Shown here: piece by piece, positions 1-10,027 of the stretch | Position numbering within the stretch: the first letter of the stretch is position 1 | Layout: each line of letters opens with the position of its first letter | NCBI GenBank assembly: GCA_965200795.1 | Contig: CBDAVB010000005.1 | Coordinates: 310,001-374,000 of the forward strand | Length of the DNA: 64,000 nt | Direction: 5' to 3' | DNA from: Parashewanella sp965200795 | GTDB lineage: Bacteria; Pseudomonadota; Gammaproteobacteria; Enterobacterales; Shewanellaceae | Notes under the pieces: model-generated | The model's input: the letters and a program-made list of their open reading frames with translations, nothing else | The model's database searches: none | What the model was told of the DNA's origin: nothing | Made by a program: the position numbers and the translations under genes

Positions 1-1279
1 AAAATAGCCAAAACTCACCATCTTTTTCGAGCAAAAAGAAAATGGCTAACCACTTTCTCAGGTTCCAGGCACACGCAGCCGTTAGAAGGTTTATTGAGTC
101 GCCAACACTGCCTTTTAACCAGTTCTTACACAGCCTAAAATCACTCTTCAAATGCCCGATTACTGGTTCAATTGTTGCCCGTTTTTTACAGAGTTCACTT
201 TTGCGTTTTCTCTTTGCTTGCGAGTCCCGTTTTAATGGCCGGCTAGGGATAACAACTTCTTGGTCAACATACTGCTTACACCCTTTATAGCCTTTATCTA
301 CAACGGCTGTAGTGATTTTACTCTTTCGGTGTTTATGGGCATGGTCAAGTGCAGGCTTAAGCAATTTTGAGTCGTGTTCATGCTCGTCATGACTGGCGAC
401 ACCAATGATTAATTGACTCTGCTCTGTGAGCACGACAGAAGCCTTTTTACCATACTCGTATGGCTTATGGTCTTTGCCTTTCCCTACGCAGTAAACATCG
501 GGTTCATGAAGGCTGTAAATCTTGTTCTTGTCTTTACGTTGCTGTGTAATGGCTTTTTCATAATTGGAAAAATTCTCTTTTTGTAAATCAAGGACATCTT
601 GTGGAAGTTTGCGTTGTAGCTCCCTTAAAAGCTTACCTGCGATAACACGTAACCTTTTTAACGCTCTTCTGGCTTTGCTTCGATTTTTGGCATGTCTAAA
701 GCTTCGGCAGTCAATGCGTAGCTGTTTGACTTCTTTGACATAAGTACGTCTTTGCTTGATCCCAAATACTTTGGCTAGTTTATTGAGTCGGTTAATCACC
801 TTGATGGCAAGCTTGCTATCTGTCTGATAAGTAATGGCTTTTTCTTGGACGGTTGTATCAACGTACACGGTGTCATCTTCAGCTTTGTCACCGTGTAGCG
901 CCACAGATAATGCAAAGATTTTTTCACAGCCTTTTTCACCGATGCGCTTACGAAAAACACTGAGTTCACTGGCATCACAAGGGCGTGCTGTTTGAAACTC
1001 TGTCTCACCACAAAACACTTGAAAATACACGTTCATCAGCCATTGTTCGACCAAGGCTTCATCGCTGAGTTTGTAGAGCTGCTTGAGTATTAGCAAACCG
1101 CACATCAACCGAATTGGCTTAGCTTTACGGCCTAATTTTTTGTATAACGGCTTGAACTCTTCTTCTAATGCTCGCCAATCAAAGGCATTAGCTAAAATGA
1201 GTAAAGGGTGAGTTTGCAGTTGGTCTGTGATATTAAACAGACTGGCATGAGGTAAATTTGACGGGCTTTCTTTGAGCAT
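1..1279 (-). CDS. IS5-family transposase, 3' end outside window
   Basis: DDE transposase of the IS5 type, with an N-terminal DUF772-like region (LYKLSDEALVDEWLMN-type) and a DDE_Tnp_1 catalytic part. I read the start as the ATG at 1277-1279, giving MLKESPSNLPH; the right copy has GTG at the same place. Relative to the right copy it lacks one Leu codon in the QLLQTH stretch, an in-frame loss. The stop codon of the right copy (TGA) is TGG here, so the frame continues past base 1 with extra C-terminal residues. Activity cannot be judged because the end is not visible. Confidence 0.75.
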   Translation of the reverse strand, partial: MLKESPSNLPHASLFNITDQLQTHPLLILANAFDWRALEEEFKPLYKKLGRKAKPIRLMCGLLILKQLYKLSDEALVEQWLMNVYFQVFCGETEFQTARPCDASELSVFRKRIGEKGCEKIFALSVALHGDKAEDDTVYVDTTVQEKAITYQTDSKLAIKVINRLNKLAKVFGIKQRRTYVKEVKQLRIDCRSFRHAKNRSKARRALKRLRVIAGKLLRELQRKLPQDVLDLQKENFSNYEKAITQQRKDKNKIYSLHEPDVYCVGKGKDHKPYEYGKKASVVLTEQSQLIIGVASHDEHEHDSKLLKPALDHAHKHRKSKITTAVVDKGYKGCKQYVDQEVVIPSRPLKRDSQAKRKRKSELCKKRATIEPVIGHLKSDFRLCKNWLKGSVGDSINLLTAACAWNLRKWLAIFFLLEKDGEFWLF

Positions 1280-1400
1280 TTTTAGCACCCAAAACGACCA
1301 GAAACCGTAGGTTCACTATATCATTTCTGGTCGAAATTGAATGCATTAAATAGCTATATTTTATTATCGATCAGAATGTTAGATGTTTTTCATGACCGAC
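1..1400 (-). mobile_element. IS5-family element, left copy (runs off window)
   Basis: This stretch is nearly identical to 43340-44741, a complete IS5-family element further right, and lies in the same orientation. Its right end finishes with the inverse of GTCGG..TGAAAAACAT, the terminal repeat seen at both ends of the complete copy. The other end lies outside the window. It abuts the TA that starts the first MITE. A 3 bp deletion near 1240 and a 1 bp insertion near 1290 separate it from the right copy. Confidence 0.9.
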
Positions 1401-1571
1401 TAAGTAGCTGACGATAAGTTTCTTCAGAATTTTGGTGTTCAGATTTGGCGCAGAACGCAGAACAAGGGGCAACGGAGGGCGCATAGCCATAGCTATGTAA
1501 CCAGAGTTACAACGCTGTTGTGCTAAAGGTGGACATCAAAAAATGTTAGAAAACTTATGGTCAGCTACTTA
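1401..1571. repeat. MITE copy 1, after unit 1
   Basis: Miniature element of 167 bp (1403-1569) between two TA dinucleotides. Its ends are imperfect inverted repeats: AGTAGCTGACGATAAGTTTC at the left, and the complement of AGAAAACTTATGGTCAGCTA at the right. TA duplications and the lack of any transposase gene fit a Tc1/mariner-IS630-type MITE. It lies one base beyond the stop codon of unit 1 and contains the small palindrome CATAGCTATG. Confidence 0.85.
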
Positions 1572-1572
1572 G

Positions 1573-4029
1573 TTAGTCTTCAGGCTTTACTGTTTCTGAC
1601 TTTGTCTTTTTAATCTCAATACGTCCAGCATAATGTGAAACCTCAATTTCAAATTTAAACTTAGTCTGTAACACGTCAGTAAACTTATCAAACAGCACTC
1701 CTGTTCCATGACATCCGGTGATGACTTGTTTGATATCGCATTTGCACTTGAGATGATACCCGAACAGCGCCTCGGCAAATTCTGAAGGTAACCCGGGTGT
1801 TCTGGGAAATTTTTTTCCGTTATCATCCACACAGTATTTGTTTTCAAATACCTGGTCAATATGAGTATCAAATTCACCATTTAAATAACCTAAATTTTTA
1901 ACGCAAATCCGCTTTTCAATCAATTTGTTTAAAGCCTGCTTAAAGTTGTTTTTATGAATCACTGCCCAACGAGCGTAAATTTCAAAGTTCGGCGTGATGT
2001 GCCATTTTGATAAATAACTTTGTTGTTTCTCATTACCAAAAACCATAAGATCGGCCAAGTCAATATCACCGCCCCGCTGCTCGCAGTATTTTAATATAGC
2101 AACGGCAATGTTGACATCCGGGCATACACTTAAATAAGGTTGCCCGCAATCAGCGCTTTTTATAATTTCGTCGATTATTTCCTTGGCTTCTTGAAACATG
2201 CGCAACTCAGCGCATGCTGATATATAATCAGCCAGACAAATGCTATTTATTTTTACGTCCCGTAAATCAACGCAGCTGCGATCAGCTTTACCGCTGAATA
2301 CGATTTTTTTAACGAAATCGACATTTCCGGCGGCTTTACAAAACTCTAATATGGCGCCCGCAGTGTAGCGATCCGGATCTAAAGATTTATAAAGCGGATG
2401 CTTTGCTCTATTGATGAATTCCTTTATTGCCTGTTCAGCCTGTTGATACTCGCCCGCGTTCGTACAAACTCTGAGGTGGAGATTAAAAAATAGGATTGAA
2501 TACGCAATACCCCATTGCCTGATAAGGCTAAGCTTACCGTCAACACCAAACAAGAGTTCATTTACTAAACTGAGATTTTTTGTCTCCAGACAATATTCTA
2601 AAATTACTTGACATGAATCTTTTGTCGGCCGTTGTGACGGGTCACTGTTTTTGTCCCGCGCATGTTGACTCAGCTCATTGATGACAAGCTCAATGTCTTG
2701 CGTCTTGCCGGTTTTCAGACACACTTTTATGTAAAGTTTGTAAATTGCTTCATTGGATTTAATCTCCCATCTTGAGATATAACTAGATTGGTGATCCGTC
2801 CCAAACGTTAAAAGCCGCGCAAGACTATAGTTTTTGACGTAAACACAATACTTCAGCATAGTGAGGACGAGGTGAAAATTAGGCCAAATGTTCATATCGC
2901 ATACATGAACGGATTTAGTATTATTTATGAGTAACTCAATAATTGATCCGGCATCATGATATTGACCTGATTCAAGACACAGGATTAAAAAAGCGTTATA
3001 AACGTATTGGTTACGCAAAGCTTTCCATTTAAGGCAGTAGTCGTTTTCCGGGCTAAAAATCTTTTTTGCAAGCTCAAAATTACCGACGGCGGTACAGTAC
3101 TCTAAAATTACCGTAACCAGATGTGCGTTTTCGGATTTATGTGTAATAAAGCGTAGGGGCTCCGCACGATCCGTATTGTCTGTTAATTTTATTAAAGCAT
3201 CTATTAATGTTCCGGCTTCTTGATAACGCTTTATCTTAAGACACAATTTCAGATATAAAGTAATTGATCCAAGATGATAATAACCGCCCAACCAGTCTTC
3301 CGGATTTCCTGAAACCACCTTATCTCTTTTCAAAAGACATTCCGCACCTTTAATATCACTCACTTTATCGTAAATTATCATTAAGTAGGTATGAGTTTTC
3401 AGATTGCAGGTAACCCGCTCTTTCACAAGCAATTCAAGAGTGCGTTTCGCGCATTCGAAGAGCTCGGACGTATCAGTACAATCGTTATACAGCTTATTTA
3501 AAAAAGTATTTACCGAACCGGGATCTTTTTTTAAACAGGAGAGTTTATCGCCCGGTATCGAGGGATGGTATACATTTGTTACCGCCTCCCAAGCTTCTTC
3601 GAACGTCCGGGATTTTTTTATCACACTGATTGTTACCGCAATAACATCGCTCGCCTTTTTTTTCTCTTCGATATATTCCGTTACCACACCTCTATTCATC
3701 CCCGTTATCTGTTCTTGATTTCCTTTCCTGTGATGAACTTCAGGAACACGCTCGTTATCGTGATAAAACCTTAGTGCTAATGGAGATGAAAACTGAAACC
3801 TTCTCTCACTTTGACGGTAGCCTTTTCCCTGAGATTTATTCTTGTCCGCCGTTCGATAGCCACCAGGTTGAGAATGAGAGCTTACACGCTCAGACTGATA
3901 TCTGTTGCCGTTGAGCTTGACTGATTGCCCGGCGACTCGCTCCGACCGATCATCACCGCGCCGCGGTTGCACCTCAGCTTTAGGATTTACGCCACAATCT
4001 GAACCCGAAGGTATATTAGAAACCGCCAT
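1573..4029 (-). CDS. PPR-SMR-like repeat protein, unit 1 of 12
   Basis: Protein of 818 residues. Residues 1-125 are hydrophilic and rich in Arg, Ser, Gly and Gln, without a signal peptide or membrane segment. From about 210 to 705 come about twelve helical-hairpin repeats with a mean period near 42. Cys recurs at the same helical place in ten of them (C263, C312, C351, C395, C437, C480, C522, C564, C606, C649), and the PPR-like pattern YN..L.LC...G.Y..A is clear at 344-360. Residues 719-808 resemble an SMR nuclease domain: FDTHI (719-723), GLPSEFAEAL, then TGCHGTG at 771-777. The start is set by the AGGG Shine-Dalgarno site 6 bases upstream of ATG. PPR proteins bind RNA and SMR domains cut nucleic acid in known relatives; the role here is inferred. 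It is the promoter-distal end of the array. Confidence 0.85.
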   Translation of the reverse strand: MAVSNIPSGSDCGVNPKAEVQPRRGDDRSERVAGQSVKLNGNRYQSERVSSHSQPGGYRTADKNKSQGKGYRQSERRFQFSSPLALRFYHDNERVPEVHHRKGNQEQITGMNRGVVTEYIEEKKKASDVIAVTISVIKKSRTFEEAWEAVTNVYHPSIPGDKLSCLKKDPGSVNTFLNKLYNDCTDTSELFECAKRTLELLVKERVTCNLKTHTYLMIIYDKVSDIKGAECLLKRDKVVSGNPEDWLGGYYHLGSITLYLKLCLKIKRYQEAGTLIDALIKLTDNTDRAEPLRFITHKSENAHLVTVILEYCTAVGNFELAKKIFSPENDYCLKWKALRNQYVYNAFLILCLESGQYHDAGSIIELLINNTKSVHVCDMNIWPNFHLVLTMLKYCVYVKNYSLARLLTFGTDHQSSYISRWEIKSNEAIYKLYIKVCLKTGKTQDIELVINELSQHARDKNSDPSQRPTKDSCQVILEYCLETKNLSLVNELLFGVDGKLSLIRQWGIAYSILFFNLHLRVCTNAGEYQQAEQAIKEFINRAKHPLYKSLDPDRYTAGAILEFCKAAGNVDFVKKIVFSGKADRSCVDLRDVKINSICLADYISACAELRMFQEAKEIIDEIIKSADCGQPYLSVCPDVNIAVAILKYCEQRGGDIDLADLMVFGNEKQQSYLSKWHITPNFEIYARWAVIHKNNFKQALNKLIEKRICVKNLGYLNGEFDTHIDQVFENKYCVDDNGKKFPRTPGLPSEFAEALFGYHLKCKCDIKQVITGCHGTGVLFDKFTDVLQTKFKFEIEVSHYAGRIEIKKTKSETVKPED

Positions 4030-4217
4030 ACTGTACCCTAAAGTTTACATTATCACTTCAGCCGACGTTACATGCGGATTAAAGCAAAAACAAATGATTA
4101 ATCGGCATAAGGTGTAACCCGATCCCGCCGTTTTCTTAGCTTGACAATGATGCGGCATCACCCGTTTTCTGAAATTTTTCGCGTGGGATTTTAGTGATAT
4201 TGACGCAAGCGCGCAGG
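4030..4217 (-). promoter_or_regulatory. Conserved leader upstream of the PPR-SMR-like genes
   Basis: A leader of about 188 bp is repeated in front of eleven of the twelve genes: 4030-4217, 9673-9860, 12485-12670, 15274-15460, 18091-18277, 20902-21088, 24247-24434, 27137-27324, 29973-30160, 32868-33057 and 35716-35903. Unit 2 has a related but altered one. Read in gene direction, it ends with TTTAGGGTACAGT or TTTAGGTTACAGT before ATG, which supplies the ribosome binding site. A GATAAT about 20-30 bases before ATG could be a -10 element, but I see no convincing -35 partner. Conservation suggests each gene carries its own promoter. Confidence 0.55.
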
Positions 4218-4388
4218 TAAGTAGCTGACGATAAGTTTCTTCAGAATTTTGGTGTTCAGATTTAGCGCAGAACGCAGAACAAGGGGCAACGGAGGGCGCA
4301 TAGCCAAAGCTATGTAACCAGAGTTACAACGCTGTTGTGCTAAAGGTGGACATCAAAAAATGTTAGAAAACTTATGGTCAGCTACTTA
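4218..4388. repeat. MITE copy 2, after unit 2
   Basis: The 167 bp element (4220-4386) has TA on both sides and closely resembles the copy behind unit 1, including the extra CGCAGAACAAGG stretch that many other copies lack. It starts just beyond the unit 2 stop codon and is followed by the leader of unit 1. Confidence 0.85.
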
Positions 4389-4389
4389 G

Positions 4390-6840
4390 TTAGTCTTCAG
4401 GCTTTACTGTTTCTGACTCTGTCTTTTTAATCACAATACGTCCAAAATTAGATGAAACCTCAATTTCTAATTTAAACTTAGTATGTAACACGTCAGTAAA
4501 CTTATCCCTCATTGATGTTCCATGATATCCGGTGATGACTTGTTTGATATTGCGCTCACGGTTGCGATAATGGTATTCGAACAGCGCCTCGGCAAATTCA
4601 AAAGGTAACCCGGGGAAACTGAAAAATTTTTTCCCGTTATCATCCACACAGTATTGGTTTGCAAATACTTTGTGGATATGAGTATCAAACACGCCATCTG
4701 AATAACCTAACTTATTAACGCAAATCCGCTTTTCAATCAATTTGTTTAAAGCCCGCGTAAAGTTGTCTTTATCAACCAGTGCCCAATGAGCGTAAACTCT
4801 AAAGTTCGGCTCGATTCCCAATTTTGATAAATAACTTTGTTGTTCCTCATTATCAAAAACCATAAGATCGGCCAAATCAATATCATCGGCCCGCACGCAG
4901 TATTTTAATATAGCAACGGCAACTGTGATATCCAGGGGCACATCTAAATAAGGCCGACGACGGTCAGCGCCTTGTATAATTTTGTCGATTATTTCCCCGG
5001 CTTCTTTAAACATGTTCAACTCAACGCATGCTTTTATATAATCAGCCAGACAAATGCTATTTACTTTTATGTCCCGTAAATCAATAAAGCTGCGATCAGC
5101 ATGACCGCTGAATACGATTTTTTTAACTAAATCGACATTTTTGGTGGCTATACAAAACTCAAGTATGGCTGTTGTAGTGAAGTCATCTGGATAATCGTTA
5201 TAAAGCGGATGCTTTTCTCTATTGATAAGTTTGTTGATTTCCTCAGAAGCCTGTTCATACTCGCCCACTTTCGTACAAACTCTGAGGTAGATATTAAAAA
5301 AGCGGATTGAATACGGAATATTCCATTGCCTGATAAGGCTAACCTGACCGTCAGCACCAAACAAGAGTCGCTTTGCTAAAGTGACATTTTTTGTCTCCAG
5401 ACAATATTCTAAAATTACACGACATATTTCACTTGTTAACCGATGTGACGGGTCACTTTTTTTGTCGCGCACAAGTTGCTCCAGCTCTTTGATGACCGAC
5501 TTAATGTCATCCATATTACCGGTTGTCAGACATACTCTAATGTAAACGCTGTAAATTGCCGCACAGGGTTTAATATTGCATATTGAAATATAACTTGGCT
5601 GCCGACCCGTTCCGAAAATTAAACGCCGCGCAAGACCATATTTCCTGAGATGAATACAATACTTCAGCATAATGGTGACGGTGGCATTATTAGGCAACAA
5701 TTCCTGAACGGCTTTTTTACGGGATTGAGCATTTTTTTGAGCATTAAGTATGAGTAAATCAATAATAAATTTGGCTTCATCATATCGACCTAATTCAAGA
5801 CACAGGTTTAAAAAAGTGTTATAGCTGTATCTGTCATGCAAAGCCTTCCATCTTGAGCAGTAGTGATTTTCCACATTAAGAATCTTTTGCGCGAGCTCAA
5901 AATTACCGACGGCGGTACAGTAGCTCAAAATTACCACAACCAGAGCTGAGTTTTTGTCGTCAAATTTAAAAAGGGGGCGATCAGCTTGGTCTGTTTCTTT
6001 TATTAAAGCATCTATAACCCTCCCGGCTTCCTGATAACGCTCTTTCTGAAGACACAATTGCAGATATGTAATAATACTCCCGATATTACGAGAACCCATC
6101 CAGTCCCGCGGATTTTTTGAAACCAACGTTTCTATTTTCAAAAGACATTCCGCACCGTCAATATCACTCACTTTATCGTGAATTTTAATAAAGTAGTTAT
6201 GAGTTACCAGATCGCAGGTAATACCTCTTCTCACAAGCAATTCAAGAGCGCGTTTCGCGAACTCGAAGAGCTCAGTCAATTGAACACGATCCTCTAAACC
6301 TTCTGAATGTTCTAATAGTTTTTTCAAAAAAGCATTAACCGGACCAGGGTCTTTTTGTAAAAGGGTGAATTTATTTTTCGGTATCAAGGGATGGTAAACA
6401 TTTGTTATCAACTCCAAGGCATAATCGAATGTCCGGGAACGAGTTATCATACTAATTGTTTGCCAAATAATACTCTTTGCATCTCTACACCCGTTGATAT
6501 ACTCAATTACCGCATAGCTATTTCCCCCTTTTATCTGATTTAGTTTTCCTGTCCTGTGATGAGCATCACAGGCACGTTCACCATCGTGATGAAACCTTTT
6601 GCTTGGTGCTGATGAAGATGAAGACTGATAAGTTCTTTTTCGGCCGTTTCCCTGAGGCTTATCCGCCGTCCGACAGACAGTCCCGGAAGACGGGCTTACA
6701 CGCCTGGACTGATATCTGTTGCCGCCGCACTCAACTGATTGTTTATCTCGACGGGTTCGATCATCACCGCGCCGCACTTGCCTGTCAGCTTTAGTAAATC
6801 CGTGAGAATTTGAACCCGAAGATATCTTAAGACCCGCCAT
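4390..6840 (-). CDS. PPR-SMR-like repeat protein, unit 2 of 12
   Basis: Protein of 816 residues from the ATG at 6838-6840, which begins MAGLKISSGSNSHG as in units 4-7 and has GGAG nine bases upstream. A longer frame starts at 6900, but those 20 residues have no counterpart in the paralogues. This is the second N-terminal class (RRDKQSVECGGNRYQ). The SMR-like motif is altered: HGTSMRDKF replaces HGTGALFDKF, so a Gly of the motif is lost. At the PPR position-5 sites it carries N in the THNYF repeat, S in the IYSVYI repeat and R in the ICRVILEYC repeat. It is among the most diverged copies, and its upstream neighbour lacks the MITE. Confidence 0.83.
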   Translation of the reverse strand: MAGLKISSGSNSHGFTKADRQVRRGDDRTRRDKQSVECGGNRYQSRRVSPSSGTVCRTADKPQGNGRKRTYQSSSSSAPSKRFHHDGERACDAHHRTGKLNQIKGGNSYAVIEYINGCRDAKSIIWQTISMITRSRTFDYALELITNVYHPLIPKNKFTLLQKDPGPVNAFLKKLLEHSEGLEDRVQLTELFEFAKRALELLVRRGITCDLVTHNYFIKIHDKVSDIDGAECLLKIETLVSKNPRDWMGSRNIGSIITYLQLCLQKERYQEAGRVIDALIKETDQADRPLFKFDDKNSALVVVILSYCTAVGNFELAQKILNVENHYCSRWKALHDRYSYNTFLNLCLELGRYDEAKFIIDLLILNAQKNAQSRKKAVQELLPNNATVTIMLKYCIHLRKYGLARRLIFGTGRQPSYISICNIKPCAAIYSVYIRVCLTTGNMDDIKSVIKELEQLVRDKKSDPSHRLTSEICRVILEYCLETKNVTLAKRLLFGADGQVSLIRQWNIPYSIRFFNIYLRVCTKVGEYEQASEEINKLINREKHPLYNDYPDDFTTTAILEFCIATKNVDLVKKIVFSGHADRSFIDLRDIKVNSICLADYIKACVELNMFKEAGEIIDKIIQGADRRRPYLDVPLDITVAVAILKYCVRADDIDLADLMVFDNEEQQSYLSKLGIEPNFRVYAHWALVDKDNFTRALNKLIEKRICVNKLGYSDGVFDTHIHKVFANQYCVDDNGKKFFSFPGLPFEFAEALFEYHYRNRERNIKQVITGYHGTSMRDKFTDVLHTKFKLEIEVSSNFGRIVIKKTESETVKPED

Positions 6841-7066
6841 CAGACCGTTCTCCAAACCTTTTAATAATGTCACTTCAATGTCACTTAAATGTGTCGTCAC
6901 TTAAATCAAGACTGAACGCGGATTACAGCAAAAACAAATGATTAATCTGCATAAGGTATAACTCGATCCCGCCGTTTTTCTTAACTTGACAATGATGCGG
7001 CATCACCCGTTTTCTGAAATTTTTTTGCGTGAGATTTTAGTGATATTGACGTAAGCGAACAGGTAG
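6841..7066 (-). promoter_or_regulatory. Leader of unit 2 with an empty MITE site
   Basis: This gap keeps the conserved leader core (the part reading GATGCGGCATCACC on the plus strand). In place of the MITE it shows the uninterrupted junction CAGGTAGTTAGTCTTC at about 7060-7075. Elsewhere the same site reads CAGGTA, element, TAGTTAGTC. This is a natural empty site and fixes the target duplication as TA. The gene-proximal part (6841-6905) differs from the other leaders. Confidence 0.75.
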
Positions 7067-9672
7067 TTAGTCTTCAGGCTTCATTGTTTCTGACTCTGTC
7101 TTTTTAATCAAAATAAATCCGCCTTTATCTTGACCCTCTACTTCTAATTTAAACTTAGTCTGTAATACGTTAATAAAGTTATCAAACAACGCTCCTGTTC
7201 CATGACATCCGGTGACGACTTTTTTGATATTGCGTCCGCGATTGAAATGGTACTCGAACAGCGCCTCGGCAAATTCAAAAGGTAACCCGAGTGTTCTGTG
7301 TGATTTTTTTCCTTCTTCATCTATATGTATACAGTATTCTTTTGCAAATACACTGTGAATATGAGTGTCAAACACGCAATCTGAATAACGATTACGAGAT
7401 GTAAACACGCCATCTAAATAACCTAACTGACTAACGCAAATCTGATTTTCAACCAATTTATTTAAGGCCTGCGCAAAATGTTGTTTATCAACCAGTGCCC
7501 ATTGAGCATAAACTCTAAAGTTCGGCTCGATTCCCAATTTTGATAAATAACTTTGTTGTTTCTCATTACCAAAAACCATAAGTTCAGCCAAGTCAACCTT
7601 ATCGGCCCGCTCGCAGTATTTTAATATAGCAACGACAATGATGGCATCCGGGGGTACATTTAAATAAGGTCGCCGGCGTTCAGCGCTTTTGATAATTTTG
7701 CCGATTATTTCCCCGGCTTCTTGAAACATGCGCAACTCAGCGCATGCTGTTATATAATCAGAAAGACAAATGCTATTTATTTTTACATCCCGTAAATCAA
7801 CGCAGCCGCAATCAGCTTCACCGCTGAATACGATTTTTTTAACTAAACCGACATTTCCGGCGGCTATACAAAACTCGGATATGGCGCTCAGCGTGTAGCT
7901 ATCTGGATGTAAGTCTTTATAAAAATGCTTTTCTTTATTGATGAGTTTGTTGATTTCCTCAGAAGCCTGCTCATACTCGCACGCTTTCGTACAAACTCTG
8001 AGGTAGAGATTAAAAAATAGGATTGAATACGGAATATTCCATTGCCTGATAAGGCTATACACACCGTCAGCACCAAACAAGAGTCGCTTTACTAGACTGA
8101 GATTTTTTGTCTCCAGACAATATTCTAAAATTGCCTGACATGAATCTTTTGTCGGCCGTTGTGACGGGTCACTGTTTTCGTCCAGCGCATGTTGACTCAG
8201 CTCTTTGAGGGCAAGTTCAATGTCTTGCGTCTCACCGGTTTTCATACACACTCTTATGTAAACGTCGTAAACTGCTTCATTGGGTTTAATCTTCCATCTT
8301 GAGATATAACTTTTTTGCTCAGTCGTCCCAAACGTTAAAAGCCGCGCAAGACTATAGTCTTTGACGCAAAGACAATACTTCAGCATAGTGGTGACGAGGT
8401 AAACATTAGGCCAAATGTTCATATCGCATACATGAACGGATTGAGTATTTTTTATGAGTGACGCAATAATTGATCTGGCTTCATTATATTGACCTAATTC
8501 AAGACACAGGCTTAAAAAAGCGTTATAAATGTATTCGTTACGCAAAGCATTCCATCTATTGCAGTAGCAGTTTTCCGGGTTAAAAATCTTTTTTGCAAGC
8601 TCAAAATCTCCGACGGCGGTACAGTACTGAAAAATTACCGTAACCAGAGATGAGTTTTCTCTTTTACGATTAATAAAGTGTTTGTGCTCCTTACGGTCTG
8701 TTAATTTTATTAAAGCATCTATTAATGTTCCGGCGTCTTTATGACGCTTTATCTGAAGACACGATTGCAGATATTTAATAATTGTTCCAAGATGATGAGC
8801 ACCACCCAACCAGTTTTCCGGATGTTCTGAAACCACATTATCTCTTTTCAAAAGACATTCCGCACCATCAATATCACTCACTTTATCGTGAATTTCCATT
8901 AAGTAGGTATGAGTTAATATATCGCAGGTAACACCTCTGCTCACAAGTAATTCAAGAGCGCGTTTTGCGAACCCGAAGAGCTTAGTCACTTGAGCACGAT
9001 CCTTTAAACCTTCTGAATAATGTTGTAATAGTTTTTTCAAAAAGGCATTAACCGAACCGGGCTCTTTTTTTAAACGGGAGATTTTATCGCCCGGTATCGA
9101 GGGATGGTATACATTTGTTACCACCTTCCAAGCTCCTTCGAGCGTCAGGGATTCTTTTATATAACTGATTGTTAACGCAATAACATCGTGCACTTTTTTT
9201 TCTCTTGGATATATTGTTTTATCACACAGCTATTCCTCCCCGTTATCTGTTTTAGATTTCCTTTCCTGTCATGAACATCAGCAACACGCTCGTTATCGTG
9301 ATATCTTCTCCCTCCGCTATATTGCTTTATCTCAGAGCTATTCCTCCCCGTTATCTGTTTTGGATTTCCTTTCCTGTCATGAACATCAGCAACACGCTCG
9401 TTATCGTGATAAAACCTTTTTTCGGGTGTTAATGAAGATGGAGACTGAAACCTTCTTTTACGGCGGCCTTCTCCCTGAGATTTATGCTTGTCCGCCGTTC
9501 GACAGCCAGGTTCAGAATGAGAGCTTACACGCCTGGACTGATATCTGTTGCCGTTGAGCTTGACTGAATGCCCGGCGACTCGCTCCGGCCGATCATCACC
9601 GCGCCGCGGTTGCACCTCAGCTTTAGGATTTACGCCACAATCTGAACCCGAAGGTATATTAGAAACCGCCAT
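7067..9672 (-). pseudogene. PPR-SMR-like repeat protein, unit 3 (frameshifted)
   Basis: The N-terminal 166 residues (9172-9672) and the remaining 708 residues (7067-9193) lie in different frames. Compared with unit 1, one base is missing just after a run of eight A (gene strand) near 9185-9195, where the paralogues read KKKASDVIA. The rest is open and keeps the repeats and the SMR-like motif TGCHGTGALFDNF. Residues about 89-155 contain a tandem duplication of a block starting YHDNERVADVHDRKGN. Either the gene is dead or frameshifting at the A tract restores it. A start at the internal ATG near 9193 would give a protein without the basic N-terminus. It is the only unit with no MITE behind its stop. 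Confidence 0.8.
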
Positions 9673-9860
9673 ACTGTACCCTAAAGTTTACATTATCACT
9701 TCAGCCGACGTTACATGCGGATTAAAGCAAAAACAAATGAATAATCGGCATAAGGTGTAAACCGATCCCGCCGTTTTCTTAGCTTGACAATGATGCGGCA
9801 TGATCCGTTTCCTGAAATTTTTGGCGTGGGATTTTAGTGATTCCGCCGTAAGCGCGCAGG

Positions 9861-10026
9861 TAAGTAGCTGACGATAAGTTTCTCCAGAATTTTGGTGTTC
9901 AGATTTAGCGCAGAACAAGGCGCAACGAAGGGCGCATAGCCATAGCTATGTAACCAGAGTTGCAACGCTGTAATGTGCTAAAGGTGGACATCAAAAAATG
10001 TTAGAAAACTTATGGTCAGCTACTTA
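9861..10026. repeat. MITE copy 3, after unit 4
   Basis: Element of 162 bp (9863-10024) with TA at both ends. Its left arm reads TTTCTCC instead of the usual TTTCTTC. It lacks the CGCAGAA insertion of copies 1, 2, 11 and 12. Confidence 0.85.
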
Positions 10027-10027
10027 G

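Noticed and set aside
1..1400. Left IS5-family copy as a dead transposase
   Set aside because: The 3 bp deletion is in frame and I found no internal stop; only the end is unknown.
3404..3718. Plus-strand ORFs of about 100 residues inside the array genes
   Set aside because: They are antisense shadows of conserved coding sequence and vary exactly as the real frame requires.
6841..6900. A 20-residue N-terminal extension of unit 2
   Set aside because: It has no counterpart in paralogues, and GGAG is well placed for the internal ATG at 6840.
9688..9918. Recurrent small ORFs of 64-94 residues (starting M-F-RAKSEHQNS or similar) in each spacer of the array
   Set aside because: They span the MITE and the leader, change frame and C-terminus from copy to copy, and have no ribosome site; they repeat only because the DNA repeats.
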